NCBI GenBank assembly: GCA_002499585.1
Contig: DAMH01000009.1
Location: forward strand, 7,541-71,540
DNA length: 64,000 nt
Direction of reading: 5' to 3'
Source of the DNA: Euryarchaeota archaeon UBA552
Lineage (GTDB): Archaea > Thermoplasmatota > Poseidoniia > Poseidoniales > Thalassarchaeaceae
Part shown: positions 17,862-25,976 of the stretch, one piece after another
Position numbering within the stretch: the stretch's first letter is position 1
Layout: every line of letters starts with the position of its first letter
Notes under the pieces: model-generated
The model's input: only the letters and a program-made list of their open reading frames with translations
Databases searched by the model: none
What the model was told of the DNA's origin: nothing
Position numbers and translations under genes: made by a program

Positions 17862-18272
17862 GTGTTGAAGAATAGTGCGGAATGCGGCCACGGCTGCAGG
17901 ATGGGATGCGTGCACAATCGGAGCGGAAGCAGGAGAATACAACAAAACGGTGGAAGAAGGATACGGACTACCCCAATTAAGGGGAAGGAGAAACTCGAAA
18001 CACTGGTCTCTCGGGCAAAAAAAGCCACTATCGGGATACCAGACATACTTCCGGTAGAAGCCATAATCACAGTCACTGAGCACGAGTGGATTTGGCAGAT
18101 CGTGGACCAGACAATGCTTAACACACTATCTCACAGGATTATTCTCGATAATCCAACACTGGGCAGAAGAGAACTGGTGATGACCTCCGGCATAGACGCC
18201 GCAGTTGGAGTCGCCAGGACAGTAACAGAAATAGAGGGTGGCTGTGTCTTGATAGAAACACTGGAGCCCTGA
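17862..18272 (+). CDS. Conserved-looking hypothetical protein, start and early frame uncertain
   Basis: I do not recognise it. The C-terminal 90 residues (KLETLVSRAKKATIGIPDI onward, ending GGCVLIETLEP) look like real protein with regular hydrophobic spacing. The N-terminal 40 residues are Arg/Gly/Asn-rich with a Cys/His cluster ECGHGCRMGCVH. The overlapping +1 frame from GTG 17875 also reads plausibly (NAATAAGWDACTIGAEAGEY) until a stop at 18055-18057, so the annotated frame could hide a frameshift. The frame is open back to an ATG at 17757 inside the divergent NSUN gene. GTG 17862 is a compromise start. It lies upstream of Sec61beta. Confidence 0.5.
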   Translation: MLKNSAECGHGCRMGCVHNRSGSRRIQQNGGRRIRTTPIKGKEKLETLVSRAKKATIGIPDILPVEAIITVTEHEWIWQIVDQTMLNTLSHRIILDNPTLGRRELVMTSGIDAAVGVARTVTEIEGGCVLIETLEP

Positions 18273-18298
18273 TTCTAATCGACCAAAATGGGCTTCAT

Positions 18299-18308
18299 TA
18301 AAATATAA
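18299..18308 (+). promoter_or_regulatory. TATA-like promoter for Sec61beta
   Basis: AAAATATAA at about 18300-18308 is centred 23 bases before the GTG start of Sec61beta. That matches an archaeal TATA box driving a leaderless or nearly leaderless transcript. Confidence 0.55.
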
Positions 18309-18326
18309 CTCCTGAGTCGGAGGGAC

Positions 18327-18506
18327 GTGGCTAAGAAGGAGAAGAACAGTGGCATACAGCAAGCCGCTGGTCTAATAAGATATTTTGACGAGGAGTCAGA
18401 AGACGCCATACAGATTCCAAAAAGCGCTGTTTACGGGGCTTGCATTGTGTTTTCAATCATCATCTACCTCGCTCAACACGGTGTGATACAGTGGATATTT
18501 GGTTAA
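18327..18506 (+). CDS. secG: Preprotein translocase subunit Sec61-beta (archaeal SecG)
   Basis: A 59-residue protein starting with GTG. It has a basic N-terminus (AKKEKNSG), the signature AGLIRYFDEES, then IPKSAVYGACIVF, and ends in one membrane span near residues 38-55. This is the normal form of archaeal Sec61beta, the small tail-anchored subunit of the SecYEG/Sec61 export channel. A GGAGGG sequence at 18319-18324 and a TATA box at about 18300 support the start. It overlaps the convergent gene by 4 bases. Export demand is obvious from the many signal-peptide proteins nearby. Confidence 0.88.
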   Translation: MAKKEKNSGIQQAAGLIRYFDEESEDAIQIPKSAVYGACIVFSIIIYLAQHGVIQWIFG

Positions 18507-19234
18507 TCCGTTAAGTCCACAAATGGAATTTCATCATCATCATCCCTGAGGATTGCCCACTGGTTATCCCTTTCCATGTTTATCCGCCCGGATGCTCTTG
18601 AGATTGCTCGCTCGAACGCTTGGCCATTCCTATCGTCCAGCGCCATTCGCGCCTCCTCGATATCTCGCTCAAAACCTCTCCCGTCGAACTCATCAATTCC
18701 TTCTGAGAATGAAACTACCTCTCTCAAAACCTCCCTCATCGATTCTTCTGCTTCCCTTTGACATGACTGCCATATTTTGGCTTGATTAGAGACGTTGAGC
18801 CCAGTATGCTTCTCGTAGGCGCGCTTGAAAACAGGCTCCCAAGGATTGTACCCCAATGAAGATAGGACATCGTAGATTATTCTATTCGTGACGTCCTTTT
18901 TCCCCTCAATTTCAATCCGATTCAGGAAGCACTTCGTGAAAATCCCGAACCCCCAGTATGGCTTCGAAACAATCGATATTCTGGTTCCAAAGGCCATGAC
19001 CTCAATGCTCCATCGCTGTTCATCAAATTTTAGCTCACTCATTAATAGAGGAGGGTCAGATGGCCCTAAAGCTCTCAGAAATGCATTTGTTACGTCGCCC
19101 AAAATTATTTTTCCAGCTGAATTCCCGCTGCTAGAGTGTCTGAGATACCCTTGTGAGTCAATCCACATAATTGGGGCATGGCTCCTCACTTGAGCCCAGA
19201 GCACTATGGTTGACGCACCTCCATCCATGGCCAT
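18503..19234 (-). CDS. Hypothetical protein, 243 residues
   Basis: Family not recognised. No signal peptide or membrane span is visible, so it is probably cytoplasmic. The first 120 residues look like mixed alpha/beta (IVLWAQVRSHAPIMWIDSQG). The region around 125-150 has EPVFKRAYEKHTGL, and the C-terminal third is charged and helical (EAEESMREVLREVVSF), ending in an acidic DDDDEIPFVDLTD. Candidate starts are the ATGs at 19234 and 19228. Clear codon structure and length support a real gene. Confidence 0.75.
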   Translation of the reverse strand: MAMDGGASTIVLWAQVRSHAPIMWIDSQGYLRHSSSGNSAGKIILGDVTNAFLRALGPSDPPLLMSELKFDEQRWSIEVMAFGTRISIVSKPYWGFGIFTKCFLNRIEIEGKKDVTNRIIYDVLSSLGYNPWEPVFKRAYEKHTGLNVSNQAKIWQSCQREAEESMREVLREVVSFSEGIDEFDGRGFERDIEEARMALDDRNGQAFERAISRASGRINMERDNQWAILRDDDDEIPFVDLTD

Positions 19235-19304
19235 CTGAGGAACTAACCAAGATTGAGCCTTGCCATTGGGACAAGGCTATCAGCCGTCAAATTGAGGTCG
19301 TTCC

Positions 19305-19499
19305 GTGCCGCGTAGGAAGTATGGACGACTCATCAAACAGGTTGATCACCCTCCAAAAGACAACTGCAGTAGATGTAGAAGCGGCAAACATTGCCCTCTG
19401 GAGGGACACTCCGGGCAGAGGGTCAAAGCGGACCGCTCATGGCAGGGTGTGGAGAAACTCAAGAAAAGGAAATCAAAAAGGAACCCCTCAAGAAGATGA
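19305..19499 (+). CDS. Small basic Cys/His protein, putative zinc-binding
   Basis: A 64-residue frame starting with GTG right after an in-frame TGA at 19293. It contains C21-x2-C24, C30 and H35 (NCSRCRSGKHCPLEGH), consistent with one zinc-binding knuckle, and a strongly basic C-terminus (KLKKRKSKRNPSRR) suggesting nucleic-acid binding. The arrangement does not match a ribosomal protein I can name. It fills the gap between the hypothetical gene and Xer and overlaps the xer 3' end by 12 bases. A competing 124-residue frame over the same DNA lacks such motifs. Confidence 0.5.
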   Translation: MPRRKYGRLIKQVDHPPKDNCSRCRSGKHCPLEGHSGQRVKADRSWQGVEKLKKRKSKRNPSRR

Positions 19500-20567
19500 T
19501 TTATGCAGCCCGTGGAGAGTGCCCTCCAAATCGGTCTCATGTTGAACGGAAGGCATACTCGGAAGCGGTTTTTGTGCTCGTCGATATATCTCCCTAAGAG
19601 TTTGATCACTGATTTCAAGATACACTCTGGTGGTTGCTATGCTGGCGTGACCCAGTAGCCTTTGGATCGTAACGAGGTCTGCCCCCCTCTCAAGAAGCCC
19701 CGAGGCAAACGTGTGCCTCAGTGTGTGAGGGGTCAACCTGGACCTGGGTATTGATGCAGACTCAGCTAACTTATCCATGAGTTTTTGAACCCAGCGCGGT
19801 GTTATCCTACTTCCTGATTTGGTTATGAAAAGAGAGTTTCTGCCTTCACCTTTCAGTCCAGAATCCCTGACGCTCCTTTCCCTCAACCACTCCTCGATCA
19901 TTGTCTTGGTCTGGATAGTAAATAGCACAGTTCGATCCTTCTCCCCCTTTCCACCCAACACAAGGGCAGATAAATCGTCAAGATCTACATCCTCAACGTC
20001 CATGTTGCAGATTTCAGAAACTCTGACTCCGGTTTCTAGCATCATGGTCGCCAACGGGCCCGCGATTGGATCCTTGAAAGACGCAACAGCGTTGTTGAAC
20101 CTTAGAAGCTCCCTTTTGTTCAATGTTTTTGGGAGGGGCCTTCTTCTGGCCGGCCTCCTTATCCAGTCTGGCATGGGGTGGCCAAACCATCTCAGAAGAT
20201 GAGAGGCAGCGGCAATCCTTGCATTGACACTTGATGGACTCAACTCATCAAGGCTGGATATCCAAGAGTCTATTCTTCCTAGTTCTGGGTCCAATAATTC
20301 GTGAGCTCTCTCTACATTCACGGATAAGAATAGATCGATTTCAACAGGGGTTTCATCCGGAAGAAAGGTGCTGGCTATGCCCTTCGCTGCACGTGTGTAC
20401 GCCCTGATAGTGTGTTCGCTCTTCTTTTCAGCCTTCAACTGCGATATCCAACATTCGAACCATGGTAAACCACTGAGGCGATGGAGACGGGTTGGTAACC
20501 TCTTCGACAGACTGTCTAGTTTTCTCTGCCGGGGAAAATTCCGGTTCACATCATTTTCGATTTGCAC
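19488..20567 (-). CDS. xerA: Site-specific tyrosine recombinase, XerA/XerC/D-like
   Basis: Integrase-family recombinase, probably the chromosomal dimer resolvase. Catalytic residues are R182 (ETGVRVSEI), a Lys near 207-210 (GGKGEKDR), H281 and R284 (TPHTLRHTFASG), H307 (LLGHASI) and nucleophile Y316 (TTRVYLEIS). The N-terminal SAM-like DNA-binding domain covers about 30-140. Length 359 is slightly above the usual 290-330. No mobile-element borders or direct repeats are seen around it, favouring a housekeeping role. Confidence 0.92.
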   Translation of the reverse strand: MQIENDVNRNFPRQRKLDSLSKRLPTRLHRLSGLPWFECWISQLKAEKKSEHTIRAYTRAAKGIASTFLPDETPVEIDLFLSVNVERAHELLDPELGRIDSWISSLDELSPSSVNARIAAASHLLRWFGHPMPDWIRRPARRRPLPKTLNKRELLRFNNAVASFKDPIAGPLATMMLETGVRVSEICNMDVEDVDLDDLSALVLGGKGEKDRTVLFTIQTKTMIEEWLRERSVRDSGLKGEGRNSLFITKSGSRITPRWVQKLMDKLAESASIPRSRLTPHTLRHTFASGLLERGADLVTIQRLLGHASIATTRVYLEISDQTLREIYRRAQKPLPSMPSVQHETDLEGTLHGLHKSSS

Positions 20568-20689
20568 CTTTTCAACCCCGATCTCGACAGCAAAATGTGC
20601 TTCCCAGTCCCCTCAGGAACAGACTGGATCGAAGACGTGTAGTATTGAAATCTTGCCTGAAAGAATACTTAACGGTGCAATATTTCGTA

Positions 20690-21670
20690 TCAAGAGGATT
20701 CAGCCGAGCCTTCTTTGCCGTTTGAGATAACTTCTCCAGATCCTTCAATCATATTCTCATCAGACCTCACGTTGTTGGATTCTTCCCATGCTTCTCGGAC
20801 TCTCGCTCTGAGTGTTGAGACTATTCTTCCTGCGACATTCACCCCCGTTGCACGCTCTATACCCTCCAATCCAGGGCTTGAGTTGGCTTCCAAAACCAAC
20901 GGCCCAGATGCGGAGACCAACATATCAACTCCAGCTACATCCAATCCAAGCTGGGCTGCTGCCTTAATGGCAACATTAGCCTGAGTAGTGCTAAGATCAA
21001 TAGCCTCCACAGATCCACCTAGGTGAAAATTTGATCGGAATTCAGTACCACGTGCTCTTCTTAGCATGCTTGCCACTACCCTGCCTCTGACGACAATTAC
21101 GCGTATGTCTTTACCATGAGACTCCCGAATATACTCTTGTACCAGTGGCCTCATTCCCCTCTCAAACATCTGAGAAAGCAACGAAATTGCTCTAGGTTCA
21201 TCATCCAAGAGAAAAACACTGGAGCCTTGGGTACCCTCACTTGCTTTGATGACGAGGGGATAATCCCCGATGGCACGCAAAGCGTGTACTGAATCCTCCA
21301 TAGATGCTACTTTGATGCTTTTAGGGACTGGTAGACCAGATTCAGCCATTACCTGTGTTGCAGCAATTTTATCCCGGCTCAATATTATCGAAGCAGCATT
21401 ATTCTGTACGATTGCACCCATTTTCTCAAATTGCCGTACTATACTTGAACCCGGCCTCGTGATCGAATATCCGATTCTGGGAATTACCGCATCAGCGTGG
21501 ATCGGCCAGCCCCTGTAGTAGATCTTCCCACCGTCATCGTCGACAGCGGTTGTGACACTCATCGGGTCTATGATTCGGGCGCTGAAACCGTACCTGTGTG
21601 ACTCTTCCATCAAGCGCATTGTCGAATAGAGCCCGGGACCACGGGAAAGGATAACCAGCCTCGGGTCCAT
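20690..21670 (-). CDS. RimK-family ATP-grasp amino-acid ligase
   Basis: ATP-dependent carboxylate-amine ligase of the RimK group, which adds glutamate to an acceptor. The N-terminal pre-ATP-grasp domain (1-95) holds AVIPRIGYSITRPG. The ATP-grasp core (about 100-290) shows LSRDKIAATQVMAESGLPVP, PLVIKASEGTQGSSVFL, VQEYI, DIRVIVV and the metal-binding LEANSSPGLEGIE. The 326 residues fit RimK and the archaeal coenzyme ligases MptN and CofF. Whether the acceptor is ribosomal S6-like protein, a pterin or F420 cannot be decided here. Divergent from the SAP-domain gene. Confidence 0.88.
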   Translation of the reverse strand: MDPRLVILSRGPGLYSTMRLMEESHRYGFSARIIDPMSVTTAVDDDGGKIYYRGWPIHADAVIPRIGYSITRPGSSIVRQFEKMGAIVQNNAASIILSRDKIAATQVMAESGLPVPKSIKVASMEDSVHALRAIGDYPLVIKASEGTQGSSVFLLDDEPRAISLLSQMFERGMRPLVQEYIRESHGKDIRVIVVRGRVVASMLRRARGTEFRSNFHLGGSVEAIDLSTTQANVAIKAAAQLGLDVAGVDMLVSASGPLVLEANSSPGLEGIERATGVNVAGRIVSTLRARVREAWEESNNVRSDENMIEGSGEVISNGKEGSAESS

Positions 21671-21720
21671 GAGCTTCCGTCAACCATCCTACTTGAGACA
21701 GTTGCGCAGGTTTGCAAAAC

Positions 21721-21744
21721 CCAGAGAACACTTTCGATCTCTGG
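21721..21744. promoter_or_regulatory. Inverted repeat in the rimK/SAP-gene divergent region
   Basis: CCAGAGA at 21721-21727 and TCTCTGG at 21738-21744 form a perfect 7-base inverted repeat with a 10-base spacer, in the 137-base region between two divergent starts. It is placed where an operator could control both genes. Function is inference; the rest of this gap shows no gene. Confidence 0.4.
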
Positions 21745-21807
21745 ACAATTCAGGGAGGTATTGAAAACAACACCACGTCGCTTGTTGCACAACGGGGGCT
21801 CAAGGCT

Positions 21808-23979
21808 ATGGATCAAGATGACCTAAACGCGCTGAAAGCCTCAGAATTGAAAATGATGTGCAAAGAAAGAGGGTTGAGGGTTTCTGGTACCAAATCCGAG
21901 CTTATTGGTAGATTAATGGAAAATCAACATCAAATAGAAAACGGGCCTATCAACGAGAGTCTAGATGCGGCTGTAGATGCATTATTGGAGAGGCATGGAA
22001 AAAAGGAAACGAAAAAAATCAAGACTTACCCGGAGCCTACTCAAAAGGACGATGAAATTCCAATCGAGGCTGAACTACTGGAAGAACCAGGGCCTACAAT
22101 CAGCACGACGGAAACTGAACTAATGTTGTTTGATGATGACTCTCCACCAGTCACACCCGCATCGAAAAAGAAACCCCGGCCGCAAGGGGCGGATCAAGGT
22201 CCTGCCGACCACCCGCTAAAAGAAAAAACCACAAAAAAAGAAAAATCTCCAAAAAAGAGCGACCCTGTCTCCGCAACCACCTTCCGCGTAACTCGAATTC
22301 AGGTCGCAGCAGGTCTCACAGTGGCCTTGCTAATCAGCGCTGGGTTGTGGTTTTTCCTACAGAGAGACACTTCATTCACTGCCCAACCCATAAGATACGG
22401 GGATTCAGTTGATTTCTCAATACAACAATCGGAAATAAACGTAGAGGGAGATGACATGGTCAGTATTATCAGAGACTCACTATCGCCTAGCTCTTTTGAT
22501 CAGGTTTGTTCTGAGGTCGACGTCGACATTTCAGGGACCGGTTCGGTATCAATCGACAGAGGAACAGACTCTGACACGGCCTTCCCGAGTGATTTGGATC
22601 ATAGGGGAGCCTTTAGTGTCAAGGATGCATACGGAAGAACCAGTCTAGCAGTGAAACAAGTTATCACCCACGATTTGGATCTAGACCTTCAAGGAAAAAC
22701 TTGGAGAGAAAATGGTATCGAGTGTAGCAATGCGGGGTGGTCATTGCCCGAAAACAATCTCATTATCTCTACAGATAGTTACCGGCACATATCCGATAAA
22801 TCAGTTTTGAGAACAGATACAAGTCTCTCTTTCGAGGATTCTGATGGAGAATCAATAGATGCAGTTCTGACGACTTTCGGAACCAGTGTAATGCCCGGTC
22901 TTGGTGCAATATCTCCACTCCTCTCAATTCCTCTGTTGCCCATGGATCTGGAAGAGTTCTTTGAAGATACAGTTCTTCATGAGGGCGCTTCCTCGGATAC
23001 TGATGATGTATGGACATGGACTGTCAAGAAGGAGAGGAACGATCCTGTCCATGGTTATGTGTATCCTATCTCCATCTCCCATGATGAGATAGAATCATGT
23101 TTCGGATATCTTCGAATGGAGCTCTTGGTAACCCCCAACAGTCCTTGGCCTCTGAAACAAACCGCTGACATAAGGTTGGACAAGTCGTTGGCTACATCTC
23201 AATGTAATGTATTTGCTAGTGCGATAAGTGATGCTGCGCTTCCAGAGGGGAGGCTGGATGTCAGAGTGGACATGACAGTAACCGATAGGACACGTGGAGA
23301 CAATGTGGTGAACTGGTACGATGATTACGAATCAAAACCATCGCCGGGGGACGATAGACCTACAAGCGCTGGGAAAAAAGAATGGGCATCTCACATGCCG
23401 GATGAGTCACTCGAAAGGGTGAATTTGGAAGAAATCGTATCCTGCATGAGAACCTCATATCCTGCAAGTGATGCCTCAGTAGCACTGGACGGAGGCGGGT
23501 ACATTTGGGAAGCAACGCACCCATTAGGAACGAAGGATTGGAATATATCATGGGTCGATACCGAGGACAATTCTGGGTGGATTCACCTGTCGTACACAGA
23601 TGGGGAATGCACCATCGTCAAATCAGGTAATTATCCAGAAGAATCGGTAAATTGGGATAAGTCCGCCATCCCTCGCACACTTACCCTAGAATATCTGGAG
23701 AATAGGCTCTTCAATCAAGGACGCTACGATTACGTCGATGAGGTGTTTAGCCTGAGCTATTCATCATTGGAGGAGAATATGGGTTACAGGGCCCTGTCCG
23801 GTGAAGCAGAGGATATTTCGGATTTCCTTTCCAGCGAACTTTCTACAGGAGTCGTCTCGTTCACGGCAGAAAGAGAATGGACCGAGTCTAACAAGGATCA
23901 CACATTCAACGTGGCAATTGACGCCACGAACGCTAGAGCCATCGGGTGGTTCCAAGTAACAACCGAATCCGGAAGCTAA
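21808..23979 (+). CDS. SAP-domain membrane protein with large external domain
   Basis: A 723-residue protein of unrecognised overall family. The N-terminus (about 6-40: LNALKASELKMMCKERGL, VSGTKSELIGRLM) is a SAP motif, a small helix-extended-helix DNA-binding fold. A charged Lys/Glu/Pro-rich linker follows, then one membrane span at about 163-186 (AAGLTVALLISAGLWFFL) and a 530-residue beta-rich domain predicted outside. The topology would put the DNA-binding end in the cytoplasm. ATG 21808 is chosen because it directly precedes the SAP motif; a TTG at 21712 is open. A ParA gene follows 75 bases downstream on the same strand. Confidence 0.82.
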   Translation: MDQDDLNALKASELKMMCKERGLRVSGTKSELIGRLMENQHQIENGPINESLDAAVDALLERHGKKETKKIKTYPEPTQKDDEIPIEAELLEEPGPTISTTETELMLFDDDSPPVTPASKKKPRPQGADQGPADHPLKEKTTKKEKSPKKSDPVSATTFRVTRIQVAAGLTVALLISAGLWFFLQRDTSFTAQPIRYGDSVDFSIQQSEINVEGDDMVSIIRDSLSPSSFDQVCSEVDVDISGTGSVSIDRGTDSDTAFPSDLDHRGAFSVKDAYGRTSLAVKQVITHDLDLDLQGKTWRENGIECSNAGWSLPENNLIISTDSYRHISDKSVLRTDTSLSFEDSDGESIDAVLTTFGTSVMPGLGAISPLLSIPLLPMDLEEFFEDTVLHEGASSDTDDVWTWTVKKERNDPVHGYVYPISISHDEIESCFGYLRMELLVTPNSPWPLKQTADIRLDKSLATSQCNVFASAISDAALPEGRLDVRVDMTVTDRTRGDNVVNWYDDYESKPSPGDDRPTSAGKKEWASHMPDESLERVNLEEIVSCMRTSYPASDASVALDGGGYIWEATHPLGTKDWNISWVDTEDNSGWIHLSYTDGECTIVKSGNYPEESVNWDKSAIPRTLTLEYLENRLFNQGRYDYVDEVFSLSYSSLEENMGYRALSGEAEDISDFLSSELSTGVVSFTAEREWTESNKDHTFNVAIDATNARAIGWFQVTTESGS

Positions 23980-24002
23980 AGTTGTCCTAACCAATGACCT
24001 TC

Positions 24003-24040
24003 CCAGGCGACAATACTCCGGTATCTTGAATTGTCCCTGG
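24003..24040. promoter_or_regulatory. Imperfect inverted repeat upstream of parA
   Basis: CCAGG-c-GACAA (24003-24013) and TTGTC-CCTGG (24031-24040) form a 10-pair inverted repeat with one bulged base and a 17-base loop, between the SAP-gene stop and the ParA start. It could be an operator or partition site, or an RNA hairpin. No oligo-T run follows, so a simple terminator is less likely. Confidence 0.45.
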
Positions 24041-24054
24041 AGTCAGTCTGACTT

Positions 24055-24981
24055 GTGGGCGATGAAATCCCTGATGAGGGGAATAGGAAAATCATAGATG
24101 TTGAGTACGTGGAAAAAGACCTTCCAGAATCAAAAGTAAGGACTGTCGAAAAGAAGCTCATAAATCCGCTAATCCTGCCTCGCAGTGGTCCCAATCCTGC
24201 GGGCCATGCTCGGGTTGTTACTGTAACCAACCAGAAGGGGGGAGTTGGTAAGACAACCACTGTAATCAACATTGCAGCCCAGTTGGGTTTGCGAGGTTAC
24301 AAGGTTCTTGTGATAGACGCCGACGCGCAGGGCAACTGCGCAACCGGCCTCGGAGTCGACAAAAGACTTGTTAAGGCCACAACAAGAGATTTGATACTTG
24401 AGCCCGAGACGGCCATTCAGGCAAGACATCAGACCGCTGTCGAAGGTGTCCACATGATCGTAGGCGACCGATCTCTTGTTGGGATGGATCAAGAATTGTT
24501 GAGGCAGTTGGGGAGGGAAAGAAGGCTCATCGAGGCTTTGGAACCCCTATCACCTCATTACGATCTCATACTGATAGACACTCCACCCTCCCTCGGGATC
24601 GTGACAATCAACGCGTTAGTTGCAAGTCAAGGACTTTTGGTACCAGTGCAAACAGAGTATTTTGCACTTGAGGGACTTGCGATGTTGGCCGGAACAATAC
24701 GCGAAGTCAGGAATTTGTTCTCGCCCAGCCTAGGCGTGGATGGAATCCTTCTCACCATGTATGACCAGAGGACGCTGCTAAACGTCCAAGTTGCCAATGA
24801 ATTGAGGGATACATACGGCACATTGGTCATTGACCCCCCTATCCGTAGAAACATCCGCTTGGCCGAAGCACCAGCGCACGGAGTGCCAATACACCTTCAT
24901 GACCCAACTAGCCACGGAGGCATGGACTACCTATCTGTCACCGAAGAACTTGTGAAAAGGTGGGGGATAGACTCCGAATGA
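24055..24981 (+). CDS. parA: ParA/Soj-family partition ATPase
   Basis: Deviant Walker A ATPase of the ParA/MinD superfamily. KGGVGKTTT starts near residue 60, the Walker A' motif is IDADAQGNCATGLG, and Walker B with the switch region reads LILIDTPPSLGIVTINAL. The TEYFALEGLAML stretch is typical of Soj-type chromosome ParA proteins. About 55 extra residues precede the ATPase fold and lack an obvious ParA-type DNA-binding HTH. GTG start at 24055. No ParB gene is adjacent; the upstream neighbour is instead a SAP-domain membrane protein. The next gene overlaps by 4 bases (ATGA). Confidence 0.92.
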   Translation: MGDEIPDEGNRKIIDVEYVEKDLPESKVRTVEKKLINPLILPRSGPNPAGHARVVTVTNQKGGVGKTTTVINIAAQLGLRGYKVLVIDADAQGNCATGLGVDKRLVKATTRDLILEPETAIQARHQTAVEGVHMIVGDRSLVGMDQELLRQLGRERRLIEALEPLSPHYDLILIDTPPSLGIVTINALVASQGLLVPVQTEYFALEGLAMLAGTIREVRNLFSPSLGVDGILLTMYDQRTLLNVQVANELRDTYGTLVIDPPIRRNIRLAEAPAHGVPIHLHDPTSHGGMDYLSVTEELVKRWGIDSE

Positions 24982-25853
24982 AAAATATCGAGTCACGCTA
25001 TCAGGCAATAGCCTGGATGCTCTTCGCAAGTGTCGCCTTTGGGTCGATGAATGCACTGGTCAAGTGGACGTCATCAACCGCAGATGTCTGGTCGATGGTT
25101 ATGGTAAGGTCAGTTGTAATTACCCTAGGCATATACTTGATTGCCACCCATAGGGGTGTTAGCTTGAGAGTAAATGATAGAAAGAATATGTTTCTAAGGT
25201 GCGCAACTGGGCTGATTGCTATGATATTATACTTCACAGCCTTAGGTTTAATTCCGATTGGTCAGGCAGTGACGCTTCAATATACCAACCCTCTCTTCGT
25301 AGCACTCCTCTCAGGATTATTTCTATCAGAAAGCGTCGGCATTAGAACCTGGGGCTTAGCTCTTGCATCATTCTTTGGAATCGCACTGATAGTCTCACCA
25401 GATCTCAGGACCGTCGACATCAACGCATTATACGCTCTGGGATCAGGTTTTTTTGCTGCTGTGGCGTATCTTTACGTCAGAATGCTAAGATCATCTGAAC
25501 ATGCACTTAGCATCGTCTTCTGGTTTGCTTTGTTTTCAGTTATTTTCACAACTCCTCCTGCAATTTTGAACTTGAAGGGACCACTTTCAGAACCCAAAAT
25601 CGCTCTGGCCTTGATATGCATCGGAATCGGTGCTGGTGCGGGCCAAGTGGGTTTGACCTACGCCTTTCACAAAGCGAATGCTGCATGGGTAAGTGCATTC
25701 TCCTACGTCACGGTCATTGTCGCTGCAGGATATGGGTACTTCTTTTTCGGTGAGTCTTTGGATAATGGAGACATTATCGGGTGTCTACTGATAATAGTCT
25801 CGGGCATTTTGTTGACATTATCCAGGAGCAAGAGAAATAACGCAGAATCATAA
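24978..25853 (+). CDS. EamA/DMT-family transporter
   Basis: A 291-residue protein with about ten membrane spans in two EamA halves: SVAFGSMNALVKW in span one, PIGQAVTLQYTNPLFVALLS in the first half, and AGQVGLTYAFHKANAAWVSA in the second. Drug/metabolite transporters export amino acids, nucleotide-type metabolites or other small molecules; no substrate can be assigned. ATG 24978 overlaps the parA stop, suggesting coupled translation, although a functional link with parA is unclear. Confidence 0.9.
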   Translation: MKNIESRYQAIAWMLFASVAFGSMNALVKWTSSTADVWSMVMVRSVVITLGIYLIATHRGVSLRVNDRKNMFLRCATGLIAMILYFTALGLIPIGQAVTLQYTNPLFVALLSGLFLSESVGIRTWGLALASFFGIALIVSPDLRTVDINALYALGSGFFAAVAYLYVRMLRSSEHALSIVFWFALFSVIFTTPPAILNLKGPLSEPKIALALICIGIGAGAGQVGLTYAFHKANAAWVSAFSYVTVIVAAGYGYFFFGESLDNGDIIGCLLIIVSGILLTLSRSKRNNAES

Positions 25854-25875
25854 AAAATGAACCATTTGATCTCTA

Positions 25876-25881
25876 TTTTTT
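25876..25881 (+). terminator. Oligo-T terminator after the EamA gene
   Basis: A run of six T, 23 bases past the EamA stop, in the 123-base convergent intergenic region. Archaeal transcription commonly ends at oligo-T without a hairpin. Confidence 0.45.
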
Positions 25882-25938
25882 GGACCACAGGGTTATTTCG
25901 CTTCGGTTAATTGCCCAGTCAAACTCACGATTTAATAG

Positions 25939-25945
25939 AAAAAAA
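25939..25945 (-). terminator. Oligo-T terminator after the exported-protein gene
   Basis: Seven A on the plus strand, read as seven T on the minus strand, about 32 bases past the stop of the minus-strand gene at 25977. Together with the run at 25876 it makes a bidirectional termination region. Confidence 0.45.
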
Positions 25946-25976
25946 GTATCCTTTGGCCGCTGTGAGTGAAAATAAG

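Noticed and set aside
19171..19545. 124-codon plus-strand frame between the hypothetical gene and xer
   Set aside because: It overlaps coding sequence at both ends and has no recognisable pattern; the 64-codon Cys/His frame in the same DNA is more convincing.
19488..20567. Tyrosine recombinase as a sign of an integrated element
   Set aside because: No flanking direct repeats, tRNA target or phage/plasmid genes; housekeeping XerA is the simpler reading.
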